Of a DNA stretch of 64,000 bases, positions 26,550 through 35,348 are shown piece after piece. The stretch comes from Stenotrophomonas maltophilia. Lineage in GTDB: Bacteria > Pseudomonadota > Gammaproteobacteria > Xanthomonadales > Xanthomonadaceae. Location: the NCBI RefSeq assembly GCF_003205835.1, contig NZ_CP029773.1:528501-592500 (forward strand), given 5' to 3'. Position 1 is the stretch's first letter. Each line of letters begins with the position of its first letter. The notes beneath the pieces are model-generated. The model saw only the letters and a program-made list of their open reading frames with translations. It did no database searches and was not told where the DNA came from. The position numbers were made by a program, and so were the translations under genes.

Positions 26550-27279
26550 AGGCGGACACGACCGACTCGGTGTCGCCGTACATCCGGATTGAACCGTTGT
26601 CCATCCAGATCACCTTGTTGCAGACACGGCGGATCTCTTCGTTGGAGTGCATGGCCAGCACGACGATGTCCGAACGGCCGTGAAGATCCGCCAGGCGCTG
26701 CTTGGCCTTGTGCATGAAGCCGGCATCGCCCACGCCCATCACCTCGTCCAGGAGCAGGATCTGCGCATCAACTGCCGTGGAAATGGCAAATGCCAAGCGT
26801 ACGCGCATGCCACTGGAGTAAGTCCGGATGGGCAGGTCCAGATAATCGCCGAGTTCACTGAATTCAGCGATTCCCTCCTGCTTTTCGATGATCTCGTTCT
26901 TGGTCATACCCAGCAGCAGGCCGCGCAATCGAATGTTCTGCCAGCCGGTGGAGTTGTCATCCATGCCGAGGCTGATGTCCAGCAGCGGAACCACTTTGCC
27001 ATCGCGTCGGATGATGCCTCCGGTGGGGGCATAGATGCCGGCGAGGACGCGCAGGAGGGTCGATTTGCCGGCGCCGTTGTGGCCGATCAGACCGACGCGG
27101 TCACCAGTTTCCAAGCGAACACTGACGTCCTGCAGGGCGCGGACGATGATGACGCCGTCGTTGCTGTCGGCAACGGCATTGGAGCGTCCCAGGCGCATCA
27201 CCTGACGCTTGAGCGAGCGGCCGTGTACCTCGTAGATCGGAAGATCGAGGCTGACGTGTTCCAGTTCAATGAAAGCCAT
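26524..27279 (-). CDS. wzt: Wzt-type polysaccharide ABC transporter ATPase, short form
   Basis: A 251-residue ABC ATPase that would power polysaccharide export with Wzm. It shows Walker [10 protein letters not shown], a Q loop, signature [13 protein letters not shown], Walker [13 protein letters not shown] and the switch His in LAMHSNEEI. It stops shortly after the nucleotide-binding domain and lacks the roughly 200-residue O-antigen-recognition tail of long Wzt proteins. It therefore resembles KpsT or teichoic-acid-type exporters, with recognition supplied elsewhere or not needed. Nine bp downstream of wzm and overlapping the glycosyltransferase start. Confidence 0.88.
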   Translation of the reverse strand: MAFIELEHVSLDLPIYEVHGRSLKRQVMRLGRSNAVADSNDGVIIVRALQDVSVRLETGDRVGLIGHNGAGKSTLLRVLAGIYAPTGGIIRRDGKVVPLLDISLGMDDNSTGWQNIRLRGLLLGMTKNEIIEKQEGIAEFSELGDYLDLPIRTYSSGMRVRLAFAISTAVDAQILLLDEVMGVGDAGFMHKAKQRLADLHGRSDIVVLAMHSNEEIRRVCNKVIWMDNGSIRMYGDTESVVSAYEQFVNGH

Positions 27280-27288
27280 GTGGAATCC

Positions 27289-28071
27289 TTACACCCAGTA
27301 CGCGATGCGCTTGTGATAACGGTGGACCATCACCAGGGCGACGATCCAGCCGACAACGGCCATGGCAATGGCCACTCCCCAGGTCCGCACGGACGGAAGC
27401 TCACCCAGTACAGGCTGGCGCACGACGTTGAGCAGATAGGCAAGAGGATTGAGGTTGACGATGAACGAGTACTTGGTCAGCGCTTCCGGCTTGTACATGA
27501 TGGGCGTGATGTAGAAGGCCACCTGCATGACCGCTGCGACGATCTGCGGGAAGTCACGGAATCGTGCTGACAGCAATCCGGACAGGGTCGCCATCCAGGT
27601 CGCATTGAGCAAGACCAGGACCAGACCAGGAATGACCAGCGGCAGGGTGTCCCAGCGCTTTACGCCGAAGATGGCGAGCAGCGCTACCACGATTACGATG
27701 TTGTGGCACAGGATCAGCAAGTTGCGCCAAGGCACTTGCAGGATGTAGATGAACTTGGGCGTTGAGACCTGGCGGATGTAGGCGGCATTGGAAATGAATG
27801 CATTGCTGCCTTCCTGGACGGTGCTGGTGAACATCCCCCACATGACCAGGCTGGTCGCCAGGTAAGGCAGATACTCGCTGAGCTTCTGCCCGAACAGGGT
27901 GCCGTAGACCATGCCGATGGATGCGATGATCACGCCCATGCTGATCGTCAGCCAGAACGGACCGACACGGGAGCGGGCGTAGCGCTGGCGGATTTCCAGC
28001 CAGCCCAGCAATGTCCACAGGCGCCAGGAGCGCAGGCTGCGTCCCAGGTCGGAGAGTGCTTCATTCATCAA
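27289..28071 (-). CDS. wzm: Wzm-type polysaccharide ABC transporter permease
   Basis: A 260-residue ABC-2 permease with six predicted membrane helices. The N-terminal cytoplasmic motif LLGWLEIRQRYARSRVGPFW is typical of Wzm/KpsM proteins, and FYITPIMYKPEAL occurs in the last third. It forms the inner-membrane channel for a lipid-linked polysaccharide with the Wzt ATPase next in the operon. The start may be the first or second Met (28071 or 28068). This is the first gene of the minus-strand export operon. Confidence 0.88.
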   Translation of the reverse strand: MMNEALSDLGRSLRSWRLWTLLGWLEIRQRYARSRVGPFWLTISMGVIIASIGMVYGTLFGQKLSEYLPYLATSLVMWGMFTSTVQEGSNAFISNAAYIRQVSTPKFIYILQVPWRNLLILCHNIVIVVALLAIFGVKRWDTLPLVIPGLVLVLLNATWMATLSGLLSARFRDFPQIVAAVMQVAFYITPIMYKPEALTKYSFIVNLNPLAYLLNVVRQPVLGELPSVRTWGVAIAMAVVGWIVALVMVHRYHKRIAYWV

Positions 28072-28161
28072 GGAATTCTCGCGGGTTCAATACGGTCACC
28101 GCGTGCAGGACGCGGCTTCAAGCCGCCGCTGGCGCGACGGCGTGGAATCAATGAAGCTGGC

Positions 28162-29325
28162 TCAACGTCCCAGGGCGGCGTCCAGTTCGTGGCGGAGATC
28201 GGCCAGATCTTCCGTGCCCACCGACAGACGTATCAGGTTGTCGGTGATGCCCAGTCGCTTGCGCTGGGCCGGCGGAATCGATGCGTGGGTCATCACCGCC
28301 GGCAGCTCGATAAGGCTTTCCACCCCACCCAGCGATTCGGCCAGTGCGAACAGTTCGCAACGTTCCAGCATGCGGCGGGCCTTGGTCTTGCCGCCCTTCA
28401 CGCGCACCGAGATGATCCCGCCGAAACCATCCATCTGGCGTTTGGCCAGGGCGTGCTGCGGGTGGCTCTTCAGGCCAGGATAGATCACAGCTTCGATACG
28501 GCTGTCGCGTTCGAGCCAGCGGGCCAGTTCCAACGCGCTTTCATTGTGGGCACGCATGCGCAAGTGCAGCGTCTTCAGGCCACGCAGGGCGAGGAAGGAA
28601 TCAAAGGGGCCGGCCACGGCTCCGATCGAGTTCTGCAGGAAGGCCATCTGTTCGGCCAGGGCATCACTGCCGGCCACCACGATGCCACCCACGATGTCCG
28701 AATGGCCGTTGAGGTACTTGGTTGCGGAATGCAGGACCAGATCGGCGCCATGCTCCAACGGGCGCTGCACCATCGGCGAGCAGAAAGTGTTATCCACGAC
28801 CAGCAGCAGGCCCTGCTTGCGGGCGAAGGCGCCCAGCTTGGCCAGGTCCACAACCTTGAGCATGGGGTTGGTGGGGGTTTCTGCCCAGATCATGCGAGTA
28901 TTGGGCCGCATCGCGGCACGTACCGCATCGAGGTCGTTCAGGTCGACATAGGTGAATTCCAGCCCCGCCGAACGCTGGCGGACGCGCTCGAACAGGCGGT
29001 AGGTGCCGCCGTACAAGTCGTCCATCGCAATGACGTGGTCGCCGCTGTCCAGCAGTTCCAGTGTCGTAGACGCCGCCGCAAGCCCGGAGGCGAACGCGAA
29101 ACCGGCCGAACCACCTTCAAGACTGGCAACGCAGGCCTCGTAGGCGTTGCGCGTCGGGTTCTGGGTACGGGAATACTCATAGCCCTTGTGCTTGCCGGGG
29201 CTTTCCTGGACGTAGGTCGAAGTGGCGTAGATCGGCGTCATGATGGCGCCGGTGCTCGGGTCGGGCTGCTGTCCTGCATGGATGGCACGGGTGCCGAGGC
29301 CGAGCGAGTTCGGGGTCTTTGCCAT
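28162..29325 (-). CDS. metB: cystathionine gamma-lyase/gamma-synthase (PLP)
   Basis: A 387-residue Cys/Met-metabolism PLP enzyme. It has YEYSRTQNPTRNAYE, the cofactor-stacking region DDLYGGTYR, AETPTNPMLKVVD, the PLP lysine in LHSATKYLNGHSD, and GGIISVRVKGG near the C-terminus. In xanthomonads this locus is called metB and is a classical boundary of the lipopolysaccharide cluster together with etfA. S. maltophilia homologues have been studied as cystathionine gamma-lyases that release sulfide, so lyase activity is as likely as synthase activity. The beta-synthase gene lies 8 kb away on the other strand. Confidence 0.87.
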   Translation of the reverse strand: MAKTPNSLGLGTRAIHAGQQPDPSTGAIMTPIYATSTYVQESPGKHKGYEYSRTQNPTRNAYEACVASLEGGSAGFAFASGLAAASTTLELLDSGDHVIAMDDLYGGTYRLFERVRQRSAGLEFTYVDLNDLDAVRAAMRPNTRMIWAETPTNPMLKVVDLAKLGAFARKQGLLLVVDNTFCSPMVQRPLEHGADLVLHSATKYLNGHSDIVGGIVVAGSDALAEQMAFLQNSIGAVAGPFDSFLALRGLKTLHLRMRAHNESALELARWLERDSRIEAVIYPGLKSHPQHALAKRQMDGFGGIISVRVKGGKTKARRMLERCELFALAESLGGVESLIELPAVMTHASIPPAQRKRLGITDNLIRLSVGTEDLADLRHELDAALGR

Positions 29326-29433
29326 TCGAAGTAACCTGGAGGTACGAAGGTTTGGGGGGCCTATTCTAGGGCAAGCCGTGAGAGGGCCCCGACAAGGTGT
29401 TCAGGAAGGTGGATGGCGCCAAGGCCTGCAGGA

Positions 29434-29820
29434 TCAGGCCGTCGGGCGCTGCCGGAAGACCAGTCGGGAGAAAATGACGTAGTTCCAGGATGCCACCATG
29501 ACCATCACGATCAGTTTCGCCAGCAGGGGCGGAACGCCGAGAGGACCTGCCAGCAGACTGATCGCAACATTGCCCAGAACCAGATTGATCGCAGCCAGGA
29601 GCCCGTACCGGGCCAGCTCCCCGCCCCAGGCGCCCTCACTACGGAACACCCAGTGGCGGTTGAGCATGAAGCTCACGATAAAGCCACCTGTGAAACTGAC
29701 CGATTGGTTCAGAAGCAGCCAGTTCGCGCCCAGTTGGGTCTGCAGCAGCAGGAAGATCGCATATTCGACGGCGGCGGCGGAGCCACCGGAAAGCAGGAAA
29801 CGGAACAGGCGCGGCATCAT
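29434..29820 (-). CDS. gtrA: GtrA family membrane protein
   Basis: A 128-residue membrane protein with four predicted helices, beginning [19 protein letters not shown] and including [15 protein letters not shown] between helices two and three, the classic GtrA signature. GtrA proteins are thought to flip polyprenyl-phosphate sugars made by GtrB across the inner membrane. The GtrB-like gene at 20342-21325 is the natural partner, although they are separated by the export operon and metB. Confidence 0.85.
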   Translation of the reverse strand: MMPRLFRFLLSGGSAAAVEYAIFLLLQTQLGANWLLLNQSVSFTGGFIVSFMLNRHWVFRSEGAWGGELARYGLLAAINLVLGNVAISLLAGPLGVPPLLAKLIVMVMVASWNYVIFSRLVFRQRPTA

Positions 29821-29844
29821 TGATACGACAGGAGTCCAGAAGGA

Positions 29845-29868
29845 GAGGGCGCCCTTGGCGGCGCCCTC
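29845..29868 (-). terminator. hairpin after etfBA
   Basis: Nine-bp stem GAGGGCGCC/GGCGCCCTC located just past the etfA stop. On the minus strand it is followed by a pyrimidine-rich stretch rather than a clean T run, so the terminator call is moderate. Confidence 0.45.
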
Positions 29869-29892
29869 CGAACAGGGATCATGCGAAGCCGC

Positions 29893-30831
29893 TCAGAGCG
29901 CCTTTTCCAGCTCCGGCAGGATCGCAAACAGATCCCCCACCAGGCCGATATCGGCAATCTCGAAGATCGGCGCGTCGCCGTCCTTGTTGATCGCGACAAT
30001 CGTGCCAGCGTCCTTGATGCCGGTCAGGTGCTGGATGGCACCGCTGATGCCGACGGCCACGTACAGTTCCGGCGCGATGATCTTGCCGGTCTGGCCGACC
30101 TGCAGGTCGCTGGGCACGTAGCCGGCGTCAACGGCGGCACGAGAGGCGCCGACGGCGGCACCGAGCTTGTCGGCCAGCTGGAAGATGACCTTGAAGTTCT
30201 CTTCCGAACCAACACCACGGCCACCCGACACCACACGCTTGGCGCTCTGCAGGTCCGGACGGTCGCTGGCACCGGCGGCCAGGCCGACGAAGCGGGTGTG
30301 GGTCGGCAGGGCAGCGTCGACGCTTGCTGCTTCAACGGCGGCATTGCCACCCTGGGCCGCTTCCGGCCACGAGGCGGCACGCACGGTGGCGACCACGATC
30401 TGGTCGGCCGGGGCTTCCACGGTGATGATTGCGTTGCCGGCGTAGATCGGGCGCTTGAAGCTGTGGCTGCCTTCAACGCTCATCAGATCGGAGACCTGGT
30501 TGACGCCGAGCAGGGCGGCCACGCACGGCATCAGGTCCTTGCCGAAGGTGGTCGACGGGCCGAATACATGGGTGTAACCCTTGGCCAGCTGCGCGATCTG
30601 CGGCGCCAGCACCTGGGCGATGGCCTGTGCGTTGGCGGCATTGGCCACGGTCAGGACCTTGGCGACGCCGGCGATCTTCGCGGCTTCAGCGGCAACCGCG
30701 CCCGGGTCGGCAGCCAGCACCAGCACGTCGATGCTGGCACCGCTGATGGCGGCGGCGGCGCTGACGGTCTTGGCGGTGGCGGCATTGAGCTTGCCGTCGT
30801 GGTGCTCGGCGATGACGAGAATCCTGCTCAT
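29893..30831 (-). CDS. etfA: electron transfer flavoprotein alpha subunit
   Basis: A 312-residue FAD-binding subunit of ETF, which carries electrons from acyl-CoA and other dehydrogenases to ETF:quinone oxidoreductase. The C-terminal FAD domain is clear: [36 protein letters not shown] and the signature [18 protein letters not shown], followed by [17 protein letters not shown]. It overlaps the etfB stop by one base. Together with metB it marks the usual boundary of the xanthomonad LPS region. Confidence 0.95.
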   Translation of the reverse strand: MSRILVIAEHHDGKLNAATAKTVSAAAAISGASIDVLVLAADPGAVAAEAAKIAGVAKVLTVANAANAQAIAQVLAPQIAQLAKGYTHVFGPSTTFGKDLMPCVAALLGVNQVSDLMSVEGSHSFKRPIYAGNAIITVEAPADQIVVATVRAASWPEAAQGGNAAVEAASVDAALPTHTRFVGLAAGASDRPDLQSAKRVVSGGRGVGSEENFKVIFQLADKLGAAVGASRAAVDAGYVPSDLQVGQTGKIIAPELYVAVGISGAIQHLTGIKDAGTIVAINKDGDAPIFEIADIGLVGDLFAILPELEKAL

Positions 30832-31577
30832 TACAGCAACCCCTTCTGCTTGAGTGCGGCAACCAGTTCGGCCGCGTCCTTGACCATCACACCCTTGCTG
30901 CGCTTGGACGGCGCGGCGTACTGGGTGGTCTTGAAGGTGTCGGCGGCTTCAACGCCGAGGTCGGCCAGCTGCAGGGTCTCCAGCGGCTTGGCCTTGGCCT
31001 TCATGATGTCCGGCAGCTTGATGAAGCGCGGTTCGTTCAGGCGCAGATCGGTGGTGACCACGGCCGGCAGATCCACTTCCAGCGTTTCCAGGCCGGCATC
31101 GACTTCACGGGTCACCGTGGCTTTGCCATCGGCAATTTCGAGCTTGCTGGCGAAGGTCGCCTGCGGGCGGCCCCACAGCGTGGCCAGCATCTGGCCAGTC
31201 TGGTTGGCGTCGTCGTCGATGGCCTGCTTGCCGAGGATCACCAGATCCGGCTGTTCCTTTTCGATCAGCTTGAGCAGGGTGCGCGACGCGGTCAGCGGCT
31301 GGATGGCCTGGTCGGTGACGACGTGGATGGCACGGTTGGCGCCCATGGCCAAGCCGTTGCGCAGGTGCGCCTGGGCGTCGGCCGGGGCGATGGTGGCAAC
31401 CACGACTTCGCTGGCGATGCCCTTGTCGCGCAGGCGCAGGGCTTCTTCCAGGGCGATTTCATCGAAGGGGTTGGGGGACAGCTTGACGCCGTCGGTGACC
31501 ACGCCGGAACCGTCCGGCTTGACCTGAATGCGGACGTTGTAGTCCACCACGCGCTTGTACGCGACGAGGATTTTCAT
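30831..31577 (-). CDS. etfB: electron transfer flavoprotein beta subunit
   Basis: A 248-residue AMP-binding ETF subunit. It begins MKILVAYKRVVDYNVRI and contains PFDEIALEEALRLRD and the beta-subunit region LVILGKQAIDDDANQTGQMLA. It forms the heterodimer with EtfA encoded next in the operon. The first gene of etfBA; its promoter must lie in the roughly 270-bp spacer shared with the divergent methyltransferase gene. Confidence 0.95.
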   Translation of the reverse strand: MKILVAYKRVVDYNVRIQVKPDGSGVVTDGVKLSPNPFDEIALEEALRLRDKGIASEVVVATIAPADAQAHLRNGLAMGANRAIHVVTDQAIQPLTASRTLLKLIEKEQPDLVILGKQAIDDDANQTGQMLATLWGRPQATFASKLEIADGKATVTREVDAGLETLEVDLPAVVTTDLRLNEPRFIKLPDIMKAKAKPLETLQLADLGVEAADTFKTTQYAAPSKRSKGVMVKDAAELVAALKQKGLL

Positions 31578-31846
31578 CTGGTACGGGGTCCTTCAATAAC
31601 GGGGAGAACGTCCGGTCCTGGAGCAGCAACCGGTTCGGGGGTGGGACCCCGATTCTAGCTGGCTTGGGGTGACCATGCGAATGCGTATGGTTCGGTGGAG
31701 CCGTCACGGCGTCCCCGCGTTGGCGTGCTGCGTGTGCAACATGGTGGTGCGGGTGGGGGCGCTATGCTCCGGTGGTCACTGAAGTCGCCACGATGTTTCC
31801 CGGGCCCGGGGAGAGCGGGTCATGCGTGTGTCAGAACCTGGAGACG

Positions 31847-32123
31847 ATGTTGATGGGATTCGATCAATGCCCTGCCTGCGAGGGGAAGCTCAAGGCTGGG
31901 CTGCAGCCTTGGCATCTGCAATGCAGCCGGTGCAGTTACGAGGGAAGCTCGCTTCGCGTGGATATCGACGTGCAGGGGGATCGCGAGGTGCTGGACGAGG
32001 TGCTTCGCGAAGAGGGGCTGAGTGACCTTCGGCAACGCAACTTCGCCGTGCTGGCCGAGGATCTGGCAGCGCGGTTTCCGCAGCGGGCGGAGAGGCGCCC
32101 GCGGCTGTTGGATGTCGGTTGTG
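31847..32123 (+). pseudogene. SAM-dependent methyltransferase, 5' part interrupted by an IS21-family element
   Basis: N-terminal 92 codons of a class I methyltransferase. A four-cysteine zinc-ribbon-like motif (CPACEG and CSRC) precedes a linker that reaches motif I, RLLDVGC, where the insertion occurs. Removing the element and one copy of the 7-bp target duplication restores one 903-nt frame of 300 residues (LLDVGC followed by AHGWFLQATEGH). GGAG lies just upstream of the ATG at 31847; ATG at 31853 is also possible. Divergent from etfB. Before the insertion it probably led the rfbBACD operon. Confidence 0.85.
32117..32123. repeat. 7-bp target-site duplication, left copy
   Basis: GGTTGTG here and at 34599-34605 directly flank the element. 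A single copy encodes the Gly-Cys of the methyltransferase SAM-binding motif. Confidence 0.9.
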
Positions 32124-32197
32124 TGTTGGCGCGCACTTAAAACTGACCCAGGCTGCGCGTTGAACTTTGACCCACCCGGTGTACGGGGCTGAGGGTA

Positions 32198-32989
32198 TCA
32201 GTTGGTGGTCTGGGTGGTGGCCTCCTTTGCCCTGATTCTGGCTTTGGTCTTGTTGGCGGCGGTGCTGTTGCGCAGCCGCCAGGAGTCGTTGCCGGTCTCC
32301 AGGATGTGGCAGTGGTGGGTGATGCGATCCAGCAGCGCGGTGGTCATCTTGGCGTCGCCGAACACCTGACCCCATTCGGAGAAGGCCAAGTTGGTGGTGA
32401 TGGCGAGGCTGGTGCGCTCGTAGAGCTTGCTGATCAGGTGGAACAGCAGCGCGCCGCCTGAGGGGGTGAACGGCAGGTAGCCCAGTTCATCGAGGATGAC
32501 CAGGTCGGCATAGGTCAGGCGCAGGGCGATCTGCCCGGCCTTGCCCTGGGCCTGTTCCTTCTCCAGCGCATTGACCAGTTCGATGGTGGAGAAGAAGCGC
32601 ACGCGCAGGCGATGCTGGCGCACGGCCTGGATGCCGATGGCGGTGGCCAGGTGGGTCTTGCCGGTGCCCGGTCCACCGACAAGGACGACGTTCTCGGGGG
32701 TGTGGATGAAGTCACCCTGGTGGAGTCGTTCGACCAGTGCGCGATCAACGGGACTGGCCGCGAAGTCGAACCCGAGCAGGTCACGATGGACGGGGAAACG
32801 TGCGGCCTTCATCTGGTTGGCCTGGGCACGAACCTGCCGTTCGGCGGACTCGGCCTGCAGCAGTTCGGCCATCCAGTGTTCGGGCTCCATGGTGTGCAGG
32901 CGCATCTTGGCCAGCAGTTCGGGCCACTGGCTGGCCATGCCGTGCAGCTTGAGCTGCTGCATGCGCAGCGGCAGGTCAGGCGTCGACAT
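32198..32989 (-). CDS. istB: IS21-family transposition helper ATPase IstB
   Basis: A 263-residue AAA+ ATPase that assembles on target DNA and recruits the IstA transposase. Motifs: Walker [12 protein letters not shown], Walker [13 protein letters not shown], sensor-1 region [14 protein letters not shown] and an arginine-finger region [12 protein letters not shown]. The frame is uninterrupted and full length. It overlaps the end of istA by 14 nt, as is usual in this family. Confidence 0.95.
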   Translation of the reverse strand: MSTPDLPLRMQQLKLHGMASQWPELLAKMRLHTMEPEHWMAELLQAESAERQVRAQANQMKAARFPVHRDLLGFDFAASPVDRALVERLHQGDFIHTPENVVLVGGPGTGKTHLATAIGIQAVRQHRLRVRFFSTIELVNALEKEQAQGKAGQIALRLTYADLVILDELGYLPFTPSGGALLFHLISKLYERTSLAITTNLAFSEWGQVFGDAKMTTALLDRITHHCHILETGNDSWRLRNSTAANKTKARIRAKEATTQTTN

Positions 32990-34491
32990 GATCTGCCTCC
33001 CGCAGGGCGTCGTAGCGGGCCGGATCGGACACCGGCGGATGACGCAGCGTCACTCGCGAGGCGACCGTCTCGATCGTGCGGTCCGGATGCTGCAATCGCC
33101 CCAGCACGTTGAGCACGTGGTCGGCGCGCACCAGGCCGGACTCGAGTGCCAGTTCCACCGCCACCAGTACCGCTTCGAGCCCGTGCACGGGTACGGCGGC
33201 CAGCACCTGGGCCATGGCGCGGTCGCCGTGAGGCTGGCGCAGCAACACCTGCTGCAGCTTGCGCAGCGGATCGGGCATGGACAGGAACGGCGCGCCGTCA
33301 CGCAGTGCCCCCGGCTTGCGCTGGACCAGGGCGATGTAGTGCTGCCAGTCGTAGTGGACCCGATCACGCTCGAAGCTGCGCCGGTGGCGGGCGACCTCGG
33401 CCTCGCGACCACCACGGCCAGTTCGAAGGGATACACGCGCAGGCTGGCGACGGCGTGGGCGTGTTCGCACGGCACGCTGTAGCGGTTGCGCTGGAAGCTG
33501 ACCAGCGCGGTCGAACTGACCCGCACCGGCCGCTCGATGTAGCCGTCGAAGGGCGCGGGCATCGGCATCAGGTGGGGCTGTTCGTTCCTCCAGAGCTTCG
33601 GCCACGGTGATGTCGGAGGCATCCGGATGCGCCTGCATCGGCCAAGCGGCGCGGCACTCGCTGGCGAGCCAGGCATTGAGGGTGTCCAGATCTGGCCAGT
33701 GGCGGGCCCCGGCCTCGATCCAGATCTGTCGGCGCCCGGTCCTGCACGTTCTTCTCGACCCGCCCCTTCTCCCAACCCGCGGCGCGGTTGCAGAACTCCG
33801 CGCGGAACAGGTAGTGGCTGGTCATGGCGGTGGAAGCGGGCGTTGACCCGCCGTTCCCCGGTGCTGGCCGATCCCGTCCACCGCCGTCTTCATGTTGTCG
33901 TAGATGGCCGCGGCGCGGCACGCCACCGAAGGCGGTAAACGCCTGGGTATGAGCATCGAACAGCATCTCGTGGCTCTGGGTGGGATAGGGCCACCAACCA
34001 GAAGGGCGCGCTGCAGGGCCAGCTTCACGTGGGCGAGATCCAGCGGCATCTTGGCGTGGCTGCCGACGAAGGCGTACTCGCGGCTCCAGTCGAACTGGAA
34101 GGCTTCACCCGGAGGAAAGTGCAACGGCACGAAGGCCGGGCGGCGGCTGGCGCCGCCGGCCGCCTTCCACTGGCGGATGAAGGGCCGTCACCCGGGTGTA
34201 GGTGCCCGGATAGCCGATCGCCTGCAACTGCGAGAACAGCACCTTGGCGGTGCGTTGTTCCCGCCGGGGACGATGGCTGTCGGCACGCAGCCACGTCTCC
34301 AACTGGGACCGGTAGGGATCGAGCCGGGAGGGCGAGGCTCGCCTGGGATAGACCGGCTCGGACTGGCCGCTGCGCAGCCATCGCCGGATGGTATTGCGGG
34401 ATAGGCCCGTGCGCTTGGCGATCTCGCGCAGCGGCAGGCCATCGCGGAAATGCATCCGCCGGATCTTGGCCAACATGACCATGGTGATCAC
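32976..34491 (-). pseudogene. istA: IS21-family transposase IstA with at least seven frameshifts
   Basis: Recognisable IstA segments occur in order but in changing frames: the N-terminal helix-turn-helix (LREIAKRTGLSRNTIRRWL), DDE-domain pieces (AFQFDWSREYAFVG, MLFDAHTQAFTAFGGVP, IYDNMKTAVDG, NRAAGWEKG), then the C-terminal part (HYDWQHYIALV, GLEAVLVAVELALESG). Frame changes fall near 34185, 33985, 33910, 33850, 33740, 33575 and 33405, often next to runs of G or C. As written, no active transposase can be made. Either decay of a copy mobilised in trans or homopolymer sequencing errors could explain it. Confidence 0.85.
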
Positions 34492-34598
34492 TCCTGAAAT
34501 CCCCCGAGCAAAAGATGCTCAGGATGTGGGCTTCAGGTGGGTCAGTTTTACCCGCGCATCACCGCCGAAAGTGGGTCAGTTCTGGATGCGCGCCAACA

Positions 34599-34605
34599 GG
34601 TTGTG
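34599..34605. repeat. 7-bp target-site duplication, right copy
   Basis: GGTTGTG, identical to 32117-32123. Confidence 0.9.
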
Positions 34606-35231
34606 CCCATGGTTGGTTCCTGCAGGCCACCGAGGGCCATTTCGAGGTCGTGGGCATCGAGCCCGATGCCCGCGTAGCCGATTCGGCCAGCGCGCGCGGC
34701 TTGCCCGTCCGCCGGGGGTTCTTCCCGGACGTGCTGCAGGCGGGTGAGAAATTTGACGTGATCGTCTTCAATGACGTCATGGAGCACATCCCCGACATCC
34801 TTTCTGCGATGCGGGCCTGCACGGCCGTTCTTCGCCCCGGGGGCGTGGTGGTGATCAATGCACCGGCACGCACGGGCGTGCTCTACCGGGTTGCGCGGGT
34901 GATGGCCCGGATGGGGGCACCTGCCAGCTTCGAGCGGTTGTGGCAGAAGGGGTTCCCGTCGCCACACGTGCATTACCTGGACGACGGCAGCATGCGCGCG
35001 ATTGGTACCCGCACCGGTTTGAGCCTGCAGCACGCCCGTACGCTGCCTTCGCTGAGCGTGAAGGGTCTGTACGCGCGCATCCGCTATGACCGGTCGGTGT
35101 CGGCTGCCAAGGCCATGGCGCTCACGGCTGCGTTGAGCGTGCTTGCGCCGGTGATGCGGCTGCTGCCTGCTGACATCAAGGTCTGGATGCTGCAGGCCGA
35201 GTCCGGCCCTGCTGGCGGGATGGCCGGCTAG
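34606..35231 (+). pseudogene. SAM-dependent methyltransferase, 3' part after the IS21-family element
   Basis: Continues the interrupted methyltransferase from AHGWFLQATEGHFEVVGIEP (acidic end of motif II) through the motif IV-type stretch DVIVFNDVMEHIPD and the motif V-type LRPGGVVVINAP, to a tail ending AGGMAG. It resembles class I sugar or small-molecule methyltransferases of polysaccharide loci; the acceptor is unknown. Without its first 93 residues this part cannot bind SAM. Downstream rfbB begins 117 nt later, so the insertion may also affect rhamnose gene expression. Confidence 0.85.
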
Positions 35232-35348
35232 CGCCTGTTCATTCAGGTGTGGGGGGGGCGAGCGGCTGGGCATGTATCCTTGGCGGTCAACGTGTGGCGG
35301 GTTGCAAACGCAGCCCGCAGATCTGCCCACTTCAAGGAGATGCCTTTC

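Larger units (their letters stand above)
32124..34598 (-). mobile_element. IS21-family insertion sequence, 2475 bp
   Basis: A complete element. Both ends begin TGTTGGCGCGCA reading inward, and each end carries repeated TGACCCA-type subterminal sites, as is usual for IS21. It encodes an intact IstB ATPase and a heavily frameshifted IstA, both on the minus strand, with a 14-nt overlap. A 7-bp duplication GGTTGTG flanks it. The perfect duplication and the still-open flanking halves of the methyltransferase argue for a recent insertion. Confidence 0.92.

Noticed and set aside
32117-34605. A 5-bp duplication GGTTG with an element end at TGTGTTGG
   Set aside because: Aligning both ends on TGTTGGCGCGCA gives matched termini and a 7-bp duplication, and the restored methyltransferase frame is the same.
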